Source: Podarcis raffonei (taxonomy: Eukaryota; Chordata; Lepidosauria; Squamata; Lacertidae). From it: a stretch of DNA of 64,000 bases. Position 1 is the stretch's first letter. The number at the start of each line of letters is the position of its first letter. The position numbers and the translations under genes are program-made. Location of the stretch: NCBI RefSeq assembly GCF_027172205.1, contig NC_070614.1, positions 37,950,001 to 38,014,000 on the forward strand. Direction: 5' to 3'. Under the pieces are notes generated by a model that saw only the letters and a program-made list of their open reading frames with translations, was not told the origin of the DNA and ran no database searches. Of this stretch, positions 1-12,222 are shown one piece after another.

Positions 1-987
1 AAGACAAAACAAGACGATGGGGAGAGGCATGGTTGCATCGCCAGAGTTTGTTTGAAAAATAGCTAATGCAGCGACAGGATATGAAGATAATTTGGATCAT
101 GACTGCAGTGCAGAGGAAGGAGGATTCTGTAGTCTCCCCTTGTCTCTCGTGGGGCTAAGCATACAGGTATCCCACTTGGTACCTCAGCCTCTTTCAGTTA
201 AGTCTAGCTACAAAGGACTTAGGAGAAGTTCTTCCTAAATTTTAGGGATCAAACATAAGCTTACTGAGATGGGAACAAAACACACAGAACGTTACCATAG
301 GGATATGTTTTAAGGGATAAGAATTTATTTTCCTTCTCCCTTGGAAGAAGAAAAAAAGCTATAAAGTAGCCTGGCATCAACACCAGTATCCTTTAGGCGC
401 CAGGCAGAAAGATTATTATGTACCCAGGCATTTGAAATGTTAGCATTAGTCCCTTTTGAGGTTTTCTCCCCTGGCTTCCTGCTCTTTTGCCTGTTTTCAT
501 TATTATTGAATTGCTCAGCTTTTAGATTTTGCACATCACCCTGAAATCTACCGTGGCAAAGGGTGGCATATAAATGTTTTAAAATAAATGAGCATAAATA
601 AATAATATACATAAACATAAACAAATAATAAATTAGCACCAAAAAGGTGTGGGGTGTGTGTGGCTAACCCAGCCTTTGCCACTGAGGGCATCCCATGTGG
701 TCCTTAACCACTAAGAGCAGTGTTATGCAGGCATAACCAAGTATTCTGCTTTACAGAAGACGTCCTCTCTGTCTGGTTTAAAGATAAAGATATAAATAAA
801 CACGTATAAAAATAGAATAAATGCAATGCAATAAATAAAAGCAATGCAAAAATTCATTTCTTTTAAAAAAATCAACAGTGAGCATCTGGACAGCAGATTG
901 AGCAGGACACACAGGAGCTCACAGTGTTTCCCACTAGGGCAAGACATCTCTCAGACCAGCCTACCTCACAGGGTTGTGGGGAGGATG

Positions 988-1250
988 TACCGTATTTTTC
1001 ACTCTATAAGGCGCACCAGACCACAAGACGCACCTAGTTTTTGGAGGAGGAAAACAAGAAAAAAAATATTCTGAATCTCAGAAGCCAGAACAGCAAGAGG
1101 GATCGCTGTGCAGTGAAAGCAGTGATCCACCTTGCTGTTCTGGCTTCTGGGATAGCTGGGCAGCCTGCATTCGCTCCATAAGACGCACACACATTTCCCC
1201 TTACTTTTTAGGAGGGAAAAAGTGAGTCTTATAGAGCAAAAAATACGGTA
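988..1250. mobile_element. Palindromic MITE (TACCGTATTTTT family) with inner hairpin
   Basis: Ends are TACCGTATTTTTCACTCTAT and ATAGAGCAAAAAATACGGTA, imperfect inverted repeats, followed inwards by AAGGCGCAC / AAGACGCAC motifs. Inside, a perfect 19-bp inverted repeat (1079-1097 and 1131-1149) could form a stem. The TA at each end suggests Tc1/mariner-type targeting. Non-coding. Confidence 0.7.
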
Positions 1251-3424
1251 ATTCGAAAGGGAGCAGGGAGAAAAGCCATGCACACCACCTTAAGCTCCTA
1301 GGAGGAAAGCTGGGATATCAATGTAGTAACAAGATGTACAAATCAGTAAATAGCCAGTATATGCAAATCTTATGCAAACTTGCACCATCTCCTTTTATCC
1401 CATTTTTAGCGATGCATTTCTTTTCATTTCCTCTTTTTTGGCAACGCAAAAAGTGGCCAGTCCTAACTGTGACTCCCAAACAACTGGGCGAGAGCAGATG
1501 GGAATTCCTAGGGGAGGAGGGTCTGGAAAAGCATCTCAGCTGGGTTAAAATTAGGTTAGAGGCGTTGGGAGCAACATTCTCTCTGTGTGTCTGTCAGACA
1601 AAGGCAGAACTGCTCTTGGCTTTTCATCAGGGGAAGACACTTCCTCATCTGGATTTCCTGCAAGGGCCCAGGCAAGGCCAGCAGGCAGAGATATTTGCCT
1701 GGAGGCGGGGGGTGGGGAGGTGGGAGCCATTTGCACTGTTATCCATATAAGGCCAGGAGAAAATCCCGCTTTACCCAAAGTTGGACATTTGGTTTCAATC
1801 ATGCGCTGCTTCCCAGCTGGAAGGGAGGAGGGAATGCTCTGGCTGGGCTCACAGCCATCTCCTCTGTCTTCCTTCTGGGCCATCTCTCAAAAAATCACAA
1901 TTCCCTTCCCTCCCTTTTAGAAGCGGAGGACAGTTCCCCCCACTACCACCACCCTGCTTCCATCAGCAGCTACAACTTCCTTTCCTTGTTTGTGTTTTGG
2001 AAGCCAGAGTCCCTTTAGCCAAGATGCTGGTTTGGGTGGGCGAAGAGGTGGAAGGGGGGAATGGCAGAAAGAGAAGGGAAGCAGCTGTGGAAGGAGAGAG
2101 GCGACAATAAAAAGGCGTTTCAAACCCTGCCTGGCATGTCGCAAGAACCTCTTCTGAGCTACCCACCCTCTTCGCATTTGGGTCACTGATTGGGCAAAGG
2201 GGTAATCAAAGCAGTTGTGCAAGTTGTGAAACAAAAGTAGGGTTGCCCCGTAAAATCTAACCAGCCTGCCCAGACAAATGCAGCTATGTCAGTTATTTGG
2301 GGGAAGAGACCAAAGTGAGGGGCAGGGAATTAAGAGAGAGAACCAGTTTCTGTGACACTTTCCTGTCCGGTTTTCCAGCAGTAATGCACAGGTCCAGTTT
2401 ATACATAACAGCAGAATCAAGGGGGTGGGGACCTTTCTTGGACAGTGCCACTTCAGGCTGCAAGGAAGGACCTGCCACTGCCACACACACCCTGAATTCC
2501 TTGCATTTAGAAAACTAATGCCTTGTGGAGAGTTTAACCCTAGCAGGCTGGTTTACTGTGTGCAGGGGGCCTTCCCCCCTTCCAAAGCAGCAGCCTAAGA
2601 TGTTACTCCCTACCTGCAACCTGAAAAAGTAGGTTCCATATTATTCCCCAGTGCATATGAACTGAGCAACTATTCACAGTCCCAAATTATTCCAAGAGCA
2701 TTATCAAAACCCACCACTCCAGCTTTCAAGGCTTTAAAGAGTGCCCAGAGCTCTTTACATTATCATCACATGGACAACAGGGAGTGGCTAATCTTTTTTT
2801 TTTTATGCTGAAGGCGGCATCGCCTTATTGCAATGTTTCTGGGGGTTGCATGTCGCTGGCGGCCGTGCCCAAAGAGTGGGCATAGGCAGCACATGCCCAT
2901 CACACACTGAGTTCCCCATCAGCTGATTTATGCAACTAAAAATACTGAAGCACCTCAGCAGTGCTGTGGAAGGCTCTTCCAAGAACAAGAAGCGGATTAT
3001 AATCTCCATTTGGCAAATGTGAGGCAGCTGAGAGGGCAGCAGGTTACTTAAGGCTGCCCTCAAAATCCATGAAAGAAGGAGTGTTTTCAAGCAGGGTTGA
3101 GGAGCCTCTCTCAGCTGGGGACCACACTGTCACAAGGAGAAGCTCCCTGGGGCCGCATCCCAGTGATGGGTGTGGTCAGAAAAGGGATGTGATGCTCAGG
3201 GATGTGAAAACTAGGCTACATTCCAGGCATGCAAAGCAGGACATTTCCAGCTTCCCCATCCAAGCAAGTAAAAGGGACTAGTACACCTCAAGAACACATC
3301 TCAAGACAGGCAAAAAGGCATTTGAGGAGGACTGGTGTGGAGAGCAGACCGAGGAGAAAGGTGTGGCCTCAAGAGAGCCTTGAGGACCAGACTGAGAAGA
3401 CTTGAGGGCATGGGCGTGGTCAGA

Positions 3425-3545
3425 ATTGGGGGGGAGGGCAGAACCTCAGTTAGTTAAGTATTTTTATTGATTTACTTGATTCGGGGGGGGGCAGCTGCTC
3501 CCGCTGGCTATGGCCATGCTTGAGGGACACATTTCACCCTTATGC
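3425..3545 (+). repeat. Short interspersed repeat (AGTTAAGTATTTTTATTG type)
   Basis: CAGTTAGTTAAGTATTTTTA plus a G-run and GGCAGCTGCTCCC. An opposite-orientation copy at about 31185-31310 has AGAAATACTTAACTGACCAA with GGCAGCTGTCCCC and ends in CTGGCTACGCCAATGG. Class not assigned. Confidence 0.4.
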
Positions 3546-5257
3546 CTGAGGCTCCCCACCCCCAGTTTAAGGCAAAACTTCACATGATCCATTATCTATA
3601 TGCAATGAAGCATGATGCAACCTCACACAGCTCTTTAATGCTACTAAAAAGGCTCTCTGAAGAAATGGCTCTGCGGTTCCACTAAGCAACACAGATCATT
3701 ATCAAGAAAGTATTAGCTAACTCTTAGCTAGAAACCTTGAGCATACAAGGAGGAAATGCCCAAGGTAGGGAACTAAACATGTGGCAGAAGAACAGCCACC
3801 CCCCCACACACACACTCATGCCCACTTCAGATAAGGAGGCTGGAAAATGGTCGAGCTGTAGGAGAGGTGCCACCCAAGGAGAATAAGGAGAAAGGGTCTT
3901 CATGACCAGCTTGTCCAGAAAAACTCAAATCCCGTGAGCAGGATGAGAGTATAATGGGAAGGCAAGGTTGGGAGTTTGGGATTCTCTGGACAAGGCATCT
4001 CAGGAGGTGAAAGAGAGCAAGAGGTTTACATAAATAAAAAGGAAAGATTCCCAGAGAGCCTTAAGTATTTACAGCCATGAGACGTTCTGAACATTTCATC
4101 CTATAACTTTCCAAACTTGATCATTTATTGATCAGCAAATCAAGACACCGGATTTGAAAAAGTAATCTTTCCATGCAACTGGAGGAGAATGGAAGAAAAC
4201 CAAAGGTTAATATTTTATAAAGTTAGTTCCAAAATCTGTCAGTCCAGGGCAGTTTTCTTTTGCACTAAAGCGTGTAAGTGGAGCTACAGGTCTTCAGTAC
4301 GTGCCACAAGTAGCTAACAGCAGCATCCACTGGCCAGAAAAGTCACCGTGCATTCAAACAGCCTGCAGGCTTTTGTGAAGTCTCCTTTACAAAAATGCAT
4401 TGCATACTCCGAGGCACGCTTTCTCACACTGCAAAGCACGCAGTACTGTCACAAATGCACACCACACATGTATTCCCCCCAAAATGGCACAAGCTATCAA
4501 TCGAGGGAAATCAGCCATCCTGCTGTACGCATCATGCATGACATATGCAGCACACAGACGCTGTGAAACATGACTTCCATCTTGAGAAATGCAAACACTC
4601 CCATTGTGGCCGCACCCCATGGACAAACCTGGGAATTATAGAGACGTATCTGATACAGTTTGTGCAGAAACAAGCCCCACTGCGACCAATGGGGTTTGCT
4701 TTTGAGTATTCGGGATTGCAACTTCTCTGGGATAATTTCCTGCATGCGTTCCAGAGAGACAACCATGGTTCTCTTTGGTTTCTTCCCTTGCTAATAACAG
4801 ACTAAAAGCCTTCTGGCAACAAAGGTGGACAAACTACCCCAGAAGGAGCACGGCAAATCCCCCACCAGAGGTACTGACCCTCCCCTTCTGCATGGACTTG
4901 AGTATATTTATTTGCCAGGCTTCTTCCTTTAATGGTTTATTTTATTTTGCCCCTGAAGTGTTTCTGGTGCGAATTGCGTTTCACTGTCAGAGCCCTGTGG
5001 CACCTTAAAAGTCTTGTTGTTGTTCTTACCAATAGACACACCTTCCAGAACACACCCAGGCCAACATGCCCTCCCCTGGCATCCCTACACACAAACAGCT
5101 GCCAAAATTAGGTTCACAAGGCATTCCATTGTTTCTATTATTGCTACTATTTTTAAGGGAATGAGGAAATGGAATCAGAGGTATCAATCAAATCCCATTA
5201 AGTTCCAAGTCAGCCGCACCTACCCCTCAAAACTAGCCAAACACTATATATAAGGGT

Positions 5258-5392
5258 CTGGTGACTTCTGTTTCAGTGTATCTGAAGAAGTGTGCATGCA
5301 CACGAAAGCTCATACCCAGAACAAACTTAGTTGGTCTCTAAGGTGCTACTGGAAGGAATTTTTGTTTGTTTGTTTGTTTCGACAAACAGTAA
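5258..5392 (+). repeat. Amniote interspersed repeat (CACGAAAGCTCATACC type)
   Basis: ATCTGAAGAAGTGTGCATGC, ACACGAAAGCTCATACC and GGTCTCTAAGGTGCTACTGG form a familiar dispersed block, ending in (TTTG)n. A related block is at 43545-43605 (GAAGAAGTGGGTTCCAGTCC). Confidence 0.45.
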
Positions 5393-5689
5393 GTGGATCA
5401 CTTTAAAAAATAAAAAATCAAGAGGGAGAGGTGTTATTGGCATGGTGTGGTGGCCCAAAAATGGTGATGCACAAAAAGTTCATAAACAGAGCAGCATCCT
5501 AAGGAAATCTCACGGCGGTCACGCCCTTTTCCCAAGTTGGCAGAAGCTGGAATACACACCATTCCTCGGGAAATCCAGTAAGCTCCCAGCCACCCACACC
5601 CCCCAATATCCTGGCTCTCAGCGCTTCTTGGGTTTAACTTCCCACGGAGTTTCCTAATGAACCAGGAGTCCGGACGGGTTCCCTGATGC

Positions 5690-6465
5690 CCCCCCCCCGC
5701 CCCTAGTTTTAACCCTCTGGAACCTCCTTTCGGCTCCCCAACTCTCTCTCTCTCTTCACTGTATTCTTCCCTTTCTCCTACAGAGGACCCAGGAATTCTG
5801 GCCCCAGCGCAGCAGCGCGCCTCCCTCCCTCCCTCCAGCACCCAAGACTTGACTTTCCTGAAGAAGCGACTTACTTCCAGAGCGGGGTGGAGAGTGCACG
5901 TCTGGAAGGAAGCCTGAAGGTAGGTAGGTGGGCACGCACGTTGCAGCAACCAAGGCTGGGAGAAGATGCTCTGGTCTGATCACGGGAAAACGGCGAGGCG
6001 AGGGACTCGTGGCTGGGACAGGAGGAGAGAGGGGTGGGGCGAGTCCCCCGCCCCACAGACAGGCAGGCAGGCAGGAGGTTGGGAGAGGGTGGGCCGTGGG
6101 CGGAGACAGGGAGGTAGTAGAGGAGGCGGGGGCGGCGAGGAGGAGGGGGCGGCGAGGAGGAGGAGGCGGGCTAGGTCGAGGGGAGAAGACCCGGGAAGGC
6201 GGAGAGTGGACTTTGTGTTATTGCTGTTGCTGGGAGCCAAAAAGTACACAACGATACACAGACCACCGCACCCGCAAGGAGGGTCCCCCCCCGCTGACTC
6301 AGACAGAAACGATTCACGGTTCTCGACCCGGCTACTCATTACTCAAAGCGGACAGCCAGATGCGTGCAAGACGCTGGTGCAGCAGCAGCAATAGCAGCAG
6401 GGCCTGCATGCTCGTTGCGCGCCCGGCGCTGAAAGCAACAGGCGTTTTGCAGGCACGCTGCGCCT
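5690..6465. promoter_or_regulatory. Orphan CpG island / candidate promoter
   Basis: This is the most CpG- and GC-rich stretch in the left part of the window, with repeated GGCGG/GAGG units at 6118-6175 (GC boxes or a minisatellite) and TGACTCA-like and CACGTG-like motifs nearby. On the plus strand a possible donor CTGAAG|GTAGGT is at about 5918-5923. The overlapping ORFs (171, 179, 142 and 119 codons) are low-complexity in composition and match nothing I know. ODAD1 is transcribed towards this island, so it is not its promoter. It probably starts a gene or ncRNA that I cannot identify. Confidence 0.45.
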
Positions 6466-7758
6466 AACCATGGAGGTTTCATTTATCCCGCGCGGTCGAG
6501 AGATCCAGCCCTCCCTGCATTTTGCTTTACTCTTTAATCACGTGGCAGTGAGTTCCGTAAGCCAACTGGGCACGCGAGATGCAGAGATGTCATTTACCTG
6601 CTTTCCTCCCCCCCCCCACCATTTATTATTATTATTATTATTTACGTGTCCTGAGCCTCTGCCTTTAACACCGGAATGATTTAGCCGGCGGCAAAAGCCC
6701 CCGACACCCAGCACGCCGTGGAGACAGAAGTACTGAGAGGAAACTTCGTCTGCCAGATCCAGGTGTGCGAAAGGCTGGATTAGACAACTGGGGACCCCTC
6801 GCCGCGCTACAGTTCCCATCACCTTCAAACCACAGTTCCCAGGATTCCTTCTGGGGCGTGTGTGCTTTAAATGCAGGGTGCATGCATAGTCCAGATATCT
6901 ACCTTCCCTATAAACAGATGCCTCTAAAACGCACCCAAGGTCAGGAAAGCATAAGGCAGTAGCCCCTTCCCCTTTGCATCCACACCCGCTGTCAAAACGG
7001 CTTCTCTGCAGAGGCAGACTGAGAGATCGGTGTGATAGGGAGGACCAGGTTCAAATCCCCCCTCTGTAGTGAATCTTTTCCTTCTATCTAAGCTAGTGGC
7101 ACGTCCCCCTCATATCCTGCGGCAGTGAATTCCATCAGTTACATATGCATAATTTAAAGACCTTTCTTTCTCTTGTTCTGAATCCGCTGCCGCTAATTCC
7201 ACTGGCTGGTCTCGAAGCTCTTACGTTATTATTTTATTAACTTTACCACTACCCCTTGTTTTATGAACTTTTCTAATACCTCCCCTTTTGGTAGTCTTCC
7301 CCGCTACCCCACCCGCCTGCCCATATTTATATCCTTTCTCTTTCATGCTCCAAAAAAAACCCCCGTGGTTATTTTCACTGGCATTTTCTGTTTCTTTTCC
7401 AGCTTTGGGCTTCTTAAAAAGTGCCTGCTGAAGGTCTGGCTAGGCTGCCACTCCCCACTGCTACAGGCTGATCCCATTACAGCAGACCTGTCTCCTCCTC
7501 TTCTTCCTGTCGTATTTCCACTGCCCATCTCTGCAGAACAGAGGGTTCTTTCACACCTAACCTCTCCCCTCTTTTTATAGAAAGGGAAAATCAAATTAGA
7601 TCGCCTCTCCCATGTAAACACAAAAACAAAGAACAGCCTTTTTAGGGCTCATGCAGCATAGCGGCAAAGGGAGTGCTAGCATCCCATTTGAATATCACCT
7701 CTGCCATGAACTCAGTACAGTACACAGCAACAACAACAACAACAACAACAAGGCAGTA

Positions 7759-7984
7759 CAGTGGTACCTCGGGTTAAGTACTTAATTCGTTCCGGAGGTC
7801 CGTTCTTAACCTGAAACTGTTCTTAACCAGAAGCACCACTTTAGCTAATGGGGTCTCCCACTGCCGCCGCGCCGCCGAAGCCTGATTTCTGTTCTTATCC
7901 TGAAGCAAAGTTCTTAACCTGAAGCACTATTTCTGGGTTAGCAGAGTCTGTAACCTGAAGCGCATGTAACCCGAGGTACCACTG
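7759..7984 (-). mobile_element. TIR MITE (CAGTGGTACCTCGG family), copy 1
   Basis: Terminal inverted repeats CAGTGGTACCTCGGGTTA / TAACCCGAGGTACCACTG bound a 226-bp non-coding body with repeated CAGGTTAAG motifs. TA precedes it. The TIR and TA target suggest the Tc1/mariner-pogo group. It faces copy 2. Confidence 0.75.
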
Positions 7985-8019
7985 TGTATAACTGCAATGA
8001 ATGAATGAATGAATGAATG

Positions 8020-8261
8020 CAGTGGTACCTCGGGTTACATACGCTTCAGGTTACGTACGCTTCAGGTTACAGACTCCGCTAACCCATAAATAGTACCTCG
8101 GGTTAATAACTTTGCTTCAGGATGAGAACAGAAATCGTGCTTTGGTGGTGCGATGGCAGCAGGAGGCCCCATTAGCTAAAGTGGTGCTTCAGGTTAAGGA
8201 CAGTTTCAGGTTAAGAACGGACCTCCGGAACGAATTAAGTACGTAACCTGAGGTACCACTG
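8020..8261 (+). mobile_element. TIR MITE (CAGTGGTACCTCGG family), copy 2
   Basis: Same family as copy 1 in opposite orientation, 35 bp away. CAGTGGTACC...GGTACCACTG ends, followed by TA. Includes a short local duplication (TTACATACGCTTCAGG / TTACGTACGCTTCAGG) near its left end. Confidence 0.75.
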
Positions 8262-8492
8262 TACATGGTGTTAGGACAAACTACCCTTGGCTGCCTGCAC
8301 TCCATACATTTAAAGCACATGGCTTTTATTCAAATAATATTGGGAACTGTAGTTTACCCCCAGAGCTACAGATCCCAATACCCTTTTAAAAAAAACTATG
8401 GTTCCCAGTATTTTCCTTTTTGTGTGTGCTTTAAATGTACGTGGCCTCAGTCCTCCCCACACCATTTGCAATATGGGAGATAATAATACTGC

Positions 8493-8713
8493 CTCATGAG
8501 AAGACTCCCTGGAAAAGACCCTGATGTTGGGAAAGATGGAGGGCACAAGGAGAAGGGGACGACAGAGGTGGTTGGACAGTGTTCTCAAAGCTACCAGCAT
8601 GAGTTTGACCAAACTGCAGGAGGCAGTGGAAGACAGAAGTGCCTGGCGTGCTCTGGTCCATGGGGTCACGAAGAGTTGGACACGACTAAACAACTATAAA
8701 CAACAACAAAATC
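8493..8713 (+). mobile_element. Bov-B (RTE) LINE 3' end
   Basis: The plus strand encodes the C-terminal end of Bov-B ORF2: MLGKMEGTRRRGRQRWLDS, MSLTKLQEAVEDRSAW, ALVHGVTKSWTRL, then a (CAA)-rich tail. Relative to the known ORF there is a frame change near 8523, because upstream residues (MRRLPGKDPD) lie in another frame. Bov-B is known for horizontal transfer between squamates and ruminants. Confidence 0.85.
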
Positions 8714-9644
8714 TTACAACACTGGTCTTCCACTGGTGGGGCAGCCTGATCCAAGCTGGTGGCCACAGGAGCATCATGCAAATAAAAAGTTAGAGAATTT
8801 GGAATCGGAGCCTTTTGCAAATCGCCTAGAAACCTACCTGTAAATTCCTAATCTGTCTTTTATTCATCCTTGGTTTCAAGCCCCACCCACAGTATGCAAA
8901 CCCCACTGCAGTGCAGGTTCATCTAAACACAGATTAGTTACCACCATAACTCATTTCAGCTACCTTGCCAAAGGTCTCTCCGCACCTATCCCCAAAACAC
9001 CCCTATTAGCAAAAGTGAGGGTTCTAATCTGCAATAGTCCAGAACAAACAGGTAGCACTTATTCTGGATCAGTTCATCCAGAATTCAGCAGGGCAATTAC
9101 GTATATGCAGCATTACAGAAAATCCAGGGGTTTTATCTACTGGACTTGACCCACTTTGGCTTTGCCAGTAAACCCAGTCTCCCCATCTCTTTGCCTTATT
9201 TATTCCAATCCCCAGCACCCCACTGTCCTCCCATGGCTCTTCCCGTAATTGTATGCTTATCCTCTTTCTGGGACACTGCTGACACCTTGTGGCAAACAAA
9301 TGGTTCCTTAAAAAGCTTGAGTAGGACTTCCATGAAGGCTGATTGGGCTTTTTCTCCCACAACCAAGTCTCCAAGGCCAGCTCTACCATTAGGCAGCATG
9401 AGGCAAGCGCTTCAGGCATCCCACTCCTAGCTGGTCCTCCAAAGTCCACTGGCTGTATCCTTCTACTGAAGGACAGAGTCGTCTGCTATATGTCCCAACC
9501 TGCAACTTAATAACTTCACAGTGGAGGACAGTATCTCATTGCCAGTTATGATACTAAGATTCAGCTTCCAGGCTTGTGTGTACACCCGCAATGGCTGGAG
9601 CAGGGACATTCTGTCTCTCACCTCACACTGAAAAATGTATTTGG

Positions 9645-9832
9645 GGAGTGTGGTGTAGTGGTTAGAGCATAGGACTATGCATAACCTGGGAGACCAGGGC
9701 TCAAATCCCTACTTGACCATGAAGCTCACTGCCTCTGTTTAATCTACCTCACGGGGTTGTTGTGGGGATTAAATGAGGAGGGGGAGAACCATGAGCATTA
9801 CTTTGCGCTCCTGGGGGGGGGGGAGTTAGGCT
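9645..9832 (+). mobile_element. MIR-like (CORE) SINE
   Basis: tRNA-like head GTGTGGTGTAGTGGTTAGAG and GGGCTCAAATCCC, then CTACCTCACGGGGTTGTTGT and GGGGATTAAATGAGG as in MIR, ending in a G-rich run. Confidence 0.75.
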
Positions 9833-9849
9833 AAGATTGCAATAAATAA

Positions 9850-12015
9850 TAAAACAACAAATTCCCAACCATATTGTTTACTTCCACACCATAGCCCTTA
9901 AACACAAGAGGATTATAGAGGCACAGCTTTTCTGTGCTTAGGTTGAACGTGGAGTTTAAACTACAACCATAAAATATAGTGTATGTTGTTGGACTACAAC
10001 TCCCATAATCTTTTGGCTGCTGGCCAGGCGGGCTAGTTCTGATGGGGTTGTAATCCAAAATATTTGGAGGACATCACATTGGCTACCCATCTAGCAAAGC
10101 ATTTTCCCATGATCAAAATCTTCTGCTACCTTTACTCACACAAGGAAGGCCTGTTTAGCAAAGTTCACCTGCAACGTTAATGAAAAGATTATTCCTTGGA
10201 GGTCCTGTTGCTTTACTGTTTCTTGTTCTGTTTCCCCTCTCACCGTCTCAAATTTCTGGGAGACGAATTTAGATAAAATTCTTTAAATTTGGATGGATGA
10301 TAGACCTCTGCCTCATCCAGAGGCACATTCAACCTGCATCACACTATCTCTGGGCCCAGTTCCCTCTCCTCGCCCACAAAAAAAATATCCAGTCGTTACC
10401 TCACCAGTTAAACATTTTAATCATTTTAGTTTCCAATTTACACTGATAATCAAAAAACGCGATAGTTTTTCCCCACTTGTCACAGGGACTGTGCATGAGT
10501 TGCCCCCATCAGAGGGCAGGCCCCACCCACTGCTGCGGCCTCCCCAACACGCACCACTCCCACATTCCACACCCATGGGAACGACAGAGATTTTTTCCAT
10601 GATGATTATCTTTGGGAGAGGAATGGATTCCCCAAGATTATTCTCTGGCGACACTGTAGGAAGAGGGCACTGCAGGGGAGGGTTTGGGTGAGGTGAATAT
10701 GATGGGAGTATCACTCTTTTTGAGGTTTTTAAAAAAAACCACTCATTCTAAAATCAGGGCTAAAAGAACTTAAAAAACAACAACCCACACCTTGAGGAAA
10801 CTGCTCCTCACCATAAAAAGCAGAATTTTTGCATAGACGTTTACATGTAATCTTCAAAACTCAAGACGCTGCAGTTTAGCAGTGGTAAACGAGTGCTCTG
10901 GGTGGAACTGACACAGTCTCATTTTAGATACCCATGTGGTAAAAAACACACTCTGAGGAACAGGATAGTTGGTTTTAAAAAAAAGAAGTTAAAACATGTG
11001 GCCAATGCTTTGAACACACCCAATTTCCTCTCACACAGCGGAGCAGACACTTTATACCCTTCATGGGCCTCAACCACTCTGTCTAAGACAGCGAACGAGA
11101 CTTCATTAGACTCTGGCAATTCATAGCATGAGGGAGCTAACATGCCAGTTTCCTGACACAAGATGGCTGCTAGGGAACAGAGCCAAGTTTTAGTCACCTG
11201 CTTCTAAGCCCAATGGTGAATCCTGTTAGGACAGGGAGCTGGGCCCCCTTGCTCCAGAAAGCTTCTAGAAGTGCCAGCTCACTAAACCAGAGACTCGAGG
11301 GATAGATTCCTTTATCAGAGAGGTCGCAAGTCGATGTACCATGAAAACAGGCAGAGGTTGTTGTTTTTTAAGACGCATTCTTTCTTTGAAAGAGGATCTA
11401 GAGTCAAATTATGAAGAATTTAAGCAAGTGGGCAGCACGGGAGTGAAGAGCGTTGTTGATATGGCGGACCATGTGTTATGTATCATCGGCACAGTCCATC
11501 TGTCCTGATCGAGCGAGCAGCCAAGAAGAGGGGCGTTTCACCAGGAGGAGGGAGATCTTTGGAGATCCACGGCAGGGTGGAGGCTACATCCAAGCACGCC
11601 GATCATCCCAAATGGGAAGAAGGCTGCAGAGGCTACAGGTGTAAAGGCAGTGGCGCAGGACCACACCGTAACACAACACTGCCAGGGGCAAACTTGGCTT
11701 CCGTCTTTTGCGTGGCACGGGACACAGACCGTGTATATAGCTTCCTACTCCAGTCAAGAGGCCTGAGATTGTTTCTTGGCCGAACTTAACGCACCACGTT
11801 CATCCGCTAAATCAGGTTGTGTGTTCCTCTTTATGGAAAGCGCTGCTGTCTTGCTTGCGATCTGGAGGCCGGGGGAAGAAAAACCTCAGTTAATTTTGTG
11901 AAATGGTTTCGTAACCGCATGCATCTGTGGAAAAGGCTCAGGGAAAGACTCTTCGGCATCACATACAAGACTCTTGAGATCAGAATACCTGGATCAGTAA
12001 CTTATTGAATGCCTT
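9850..12015. other. Stretch without a recognised gene
   Basis: A palindromic repeat is at 9985-10065. 10290-10710 and 11440-11800 are mildly GC-richer than their surroundings and carry overlapping ORFs of 97-132 codons with no domain I recognise. No exon signals join them to ODAD1 convincingly. Confidence 0.4.
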
Positions 12016-12020
12016 AACTG

Positions 12021-12140
12021 CTACTGTATGGTGTCAGAGGTTGGCATCTTGGGTTCCCTGCAGGGGACCCTCTGCCAAGTCCCGTAACCTCTGGGGGCCT
12101 GTCGCTCCTCCTTTTCACTGTTGCTGCCAGTCCATCGCAC
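12021..12140 (-). CDS. ODAD1: Candidate terminal coding exon of ODAD1
   Basis: Downstream of the last certain ODAD1 exon (13491-13569, ending in phase 0) the minus strand has a pyrimidine-rich tract and an AG acceptor at 12141-12142. A phase-0 open frame of 39 codons follows, to a TAG at 12021-12023; it is hydrophilic (includes SNSEKEERQAPRG). It would give a protein of about 564 aa. The C-terminal tail of ODAD1 is poorly conserved, so homology cannot confirm it. The alternative is that the 13491 exon is not spliced there and reads on to a stop at 13449-13451, adding 13 residues. The strong GTGAGT donor at 13490 favours splicing. This exon is an inference from signals only. Confidence 0.3.
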   Translation of the reverse strand: MRWTGSNSEKEERQAPRGYGTWQRVPCREPKMPTSDTIQ

Positions 12141-12222
12141 CTTTTTGAAGATGCAAGAAGGACAAGTGTAAAGAGAAGGAAAAGTGTCCATCTCCACTTG
12201 CCCTGTGCTCTTTCTCTCTCTT

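Larger units (their letters stand above)
1..5689. other. Repeat-rich stretch without a recognised gene
   Basis: Apart from the MITE at 988-1250 and the short repeats at 3425-3545 and 5258-5392, nothing codes recognisably. Short ORFs of 60-140 codons do not resemble known proteins and no spliced series can be built. 320-640 (ending GGTGGCATATAAATG on the minus strand) has the feel of an old LINE/SINE 3' end. Confidence 0.5.

Noticed and set aside
5434-6467. Overlapping ORFs of 171, 179 and 142 codons in the CpG island
   Set aside because: Low-complexity GC-driven frames on both strands with no domain; long frames are expected in such composition.
8310-8693. 127-codon minus-strand ORF (MFSRVQLFVTPWTRARQALL...)
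   Set aside because: Antisense translation of the Bov-B 3' end, a common false protein in ruminant and squamate annotations.
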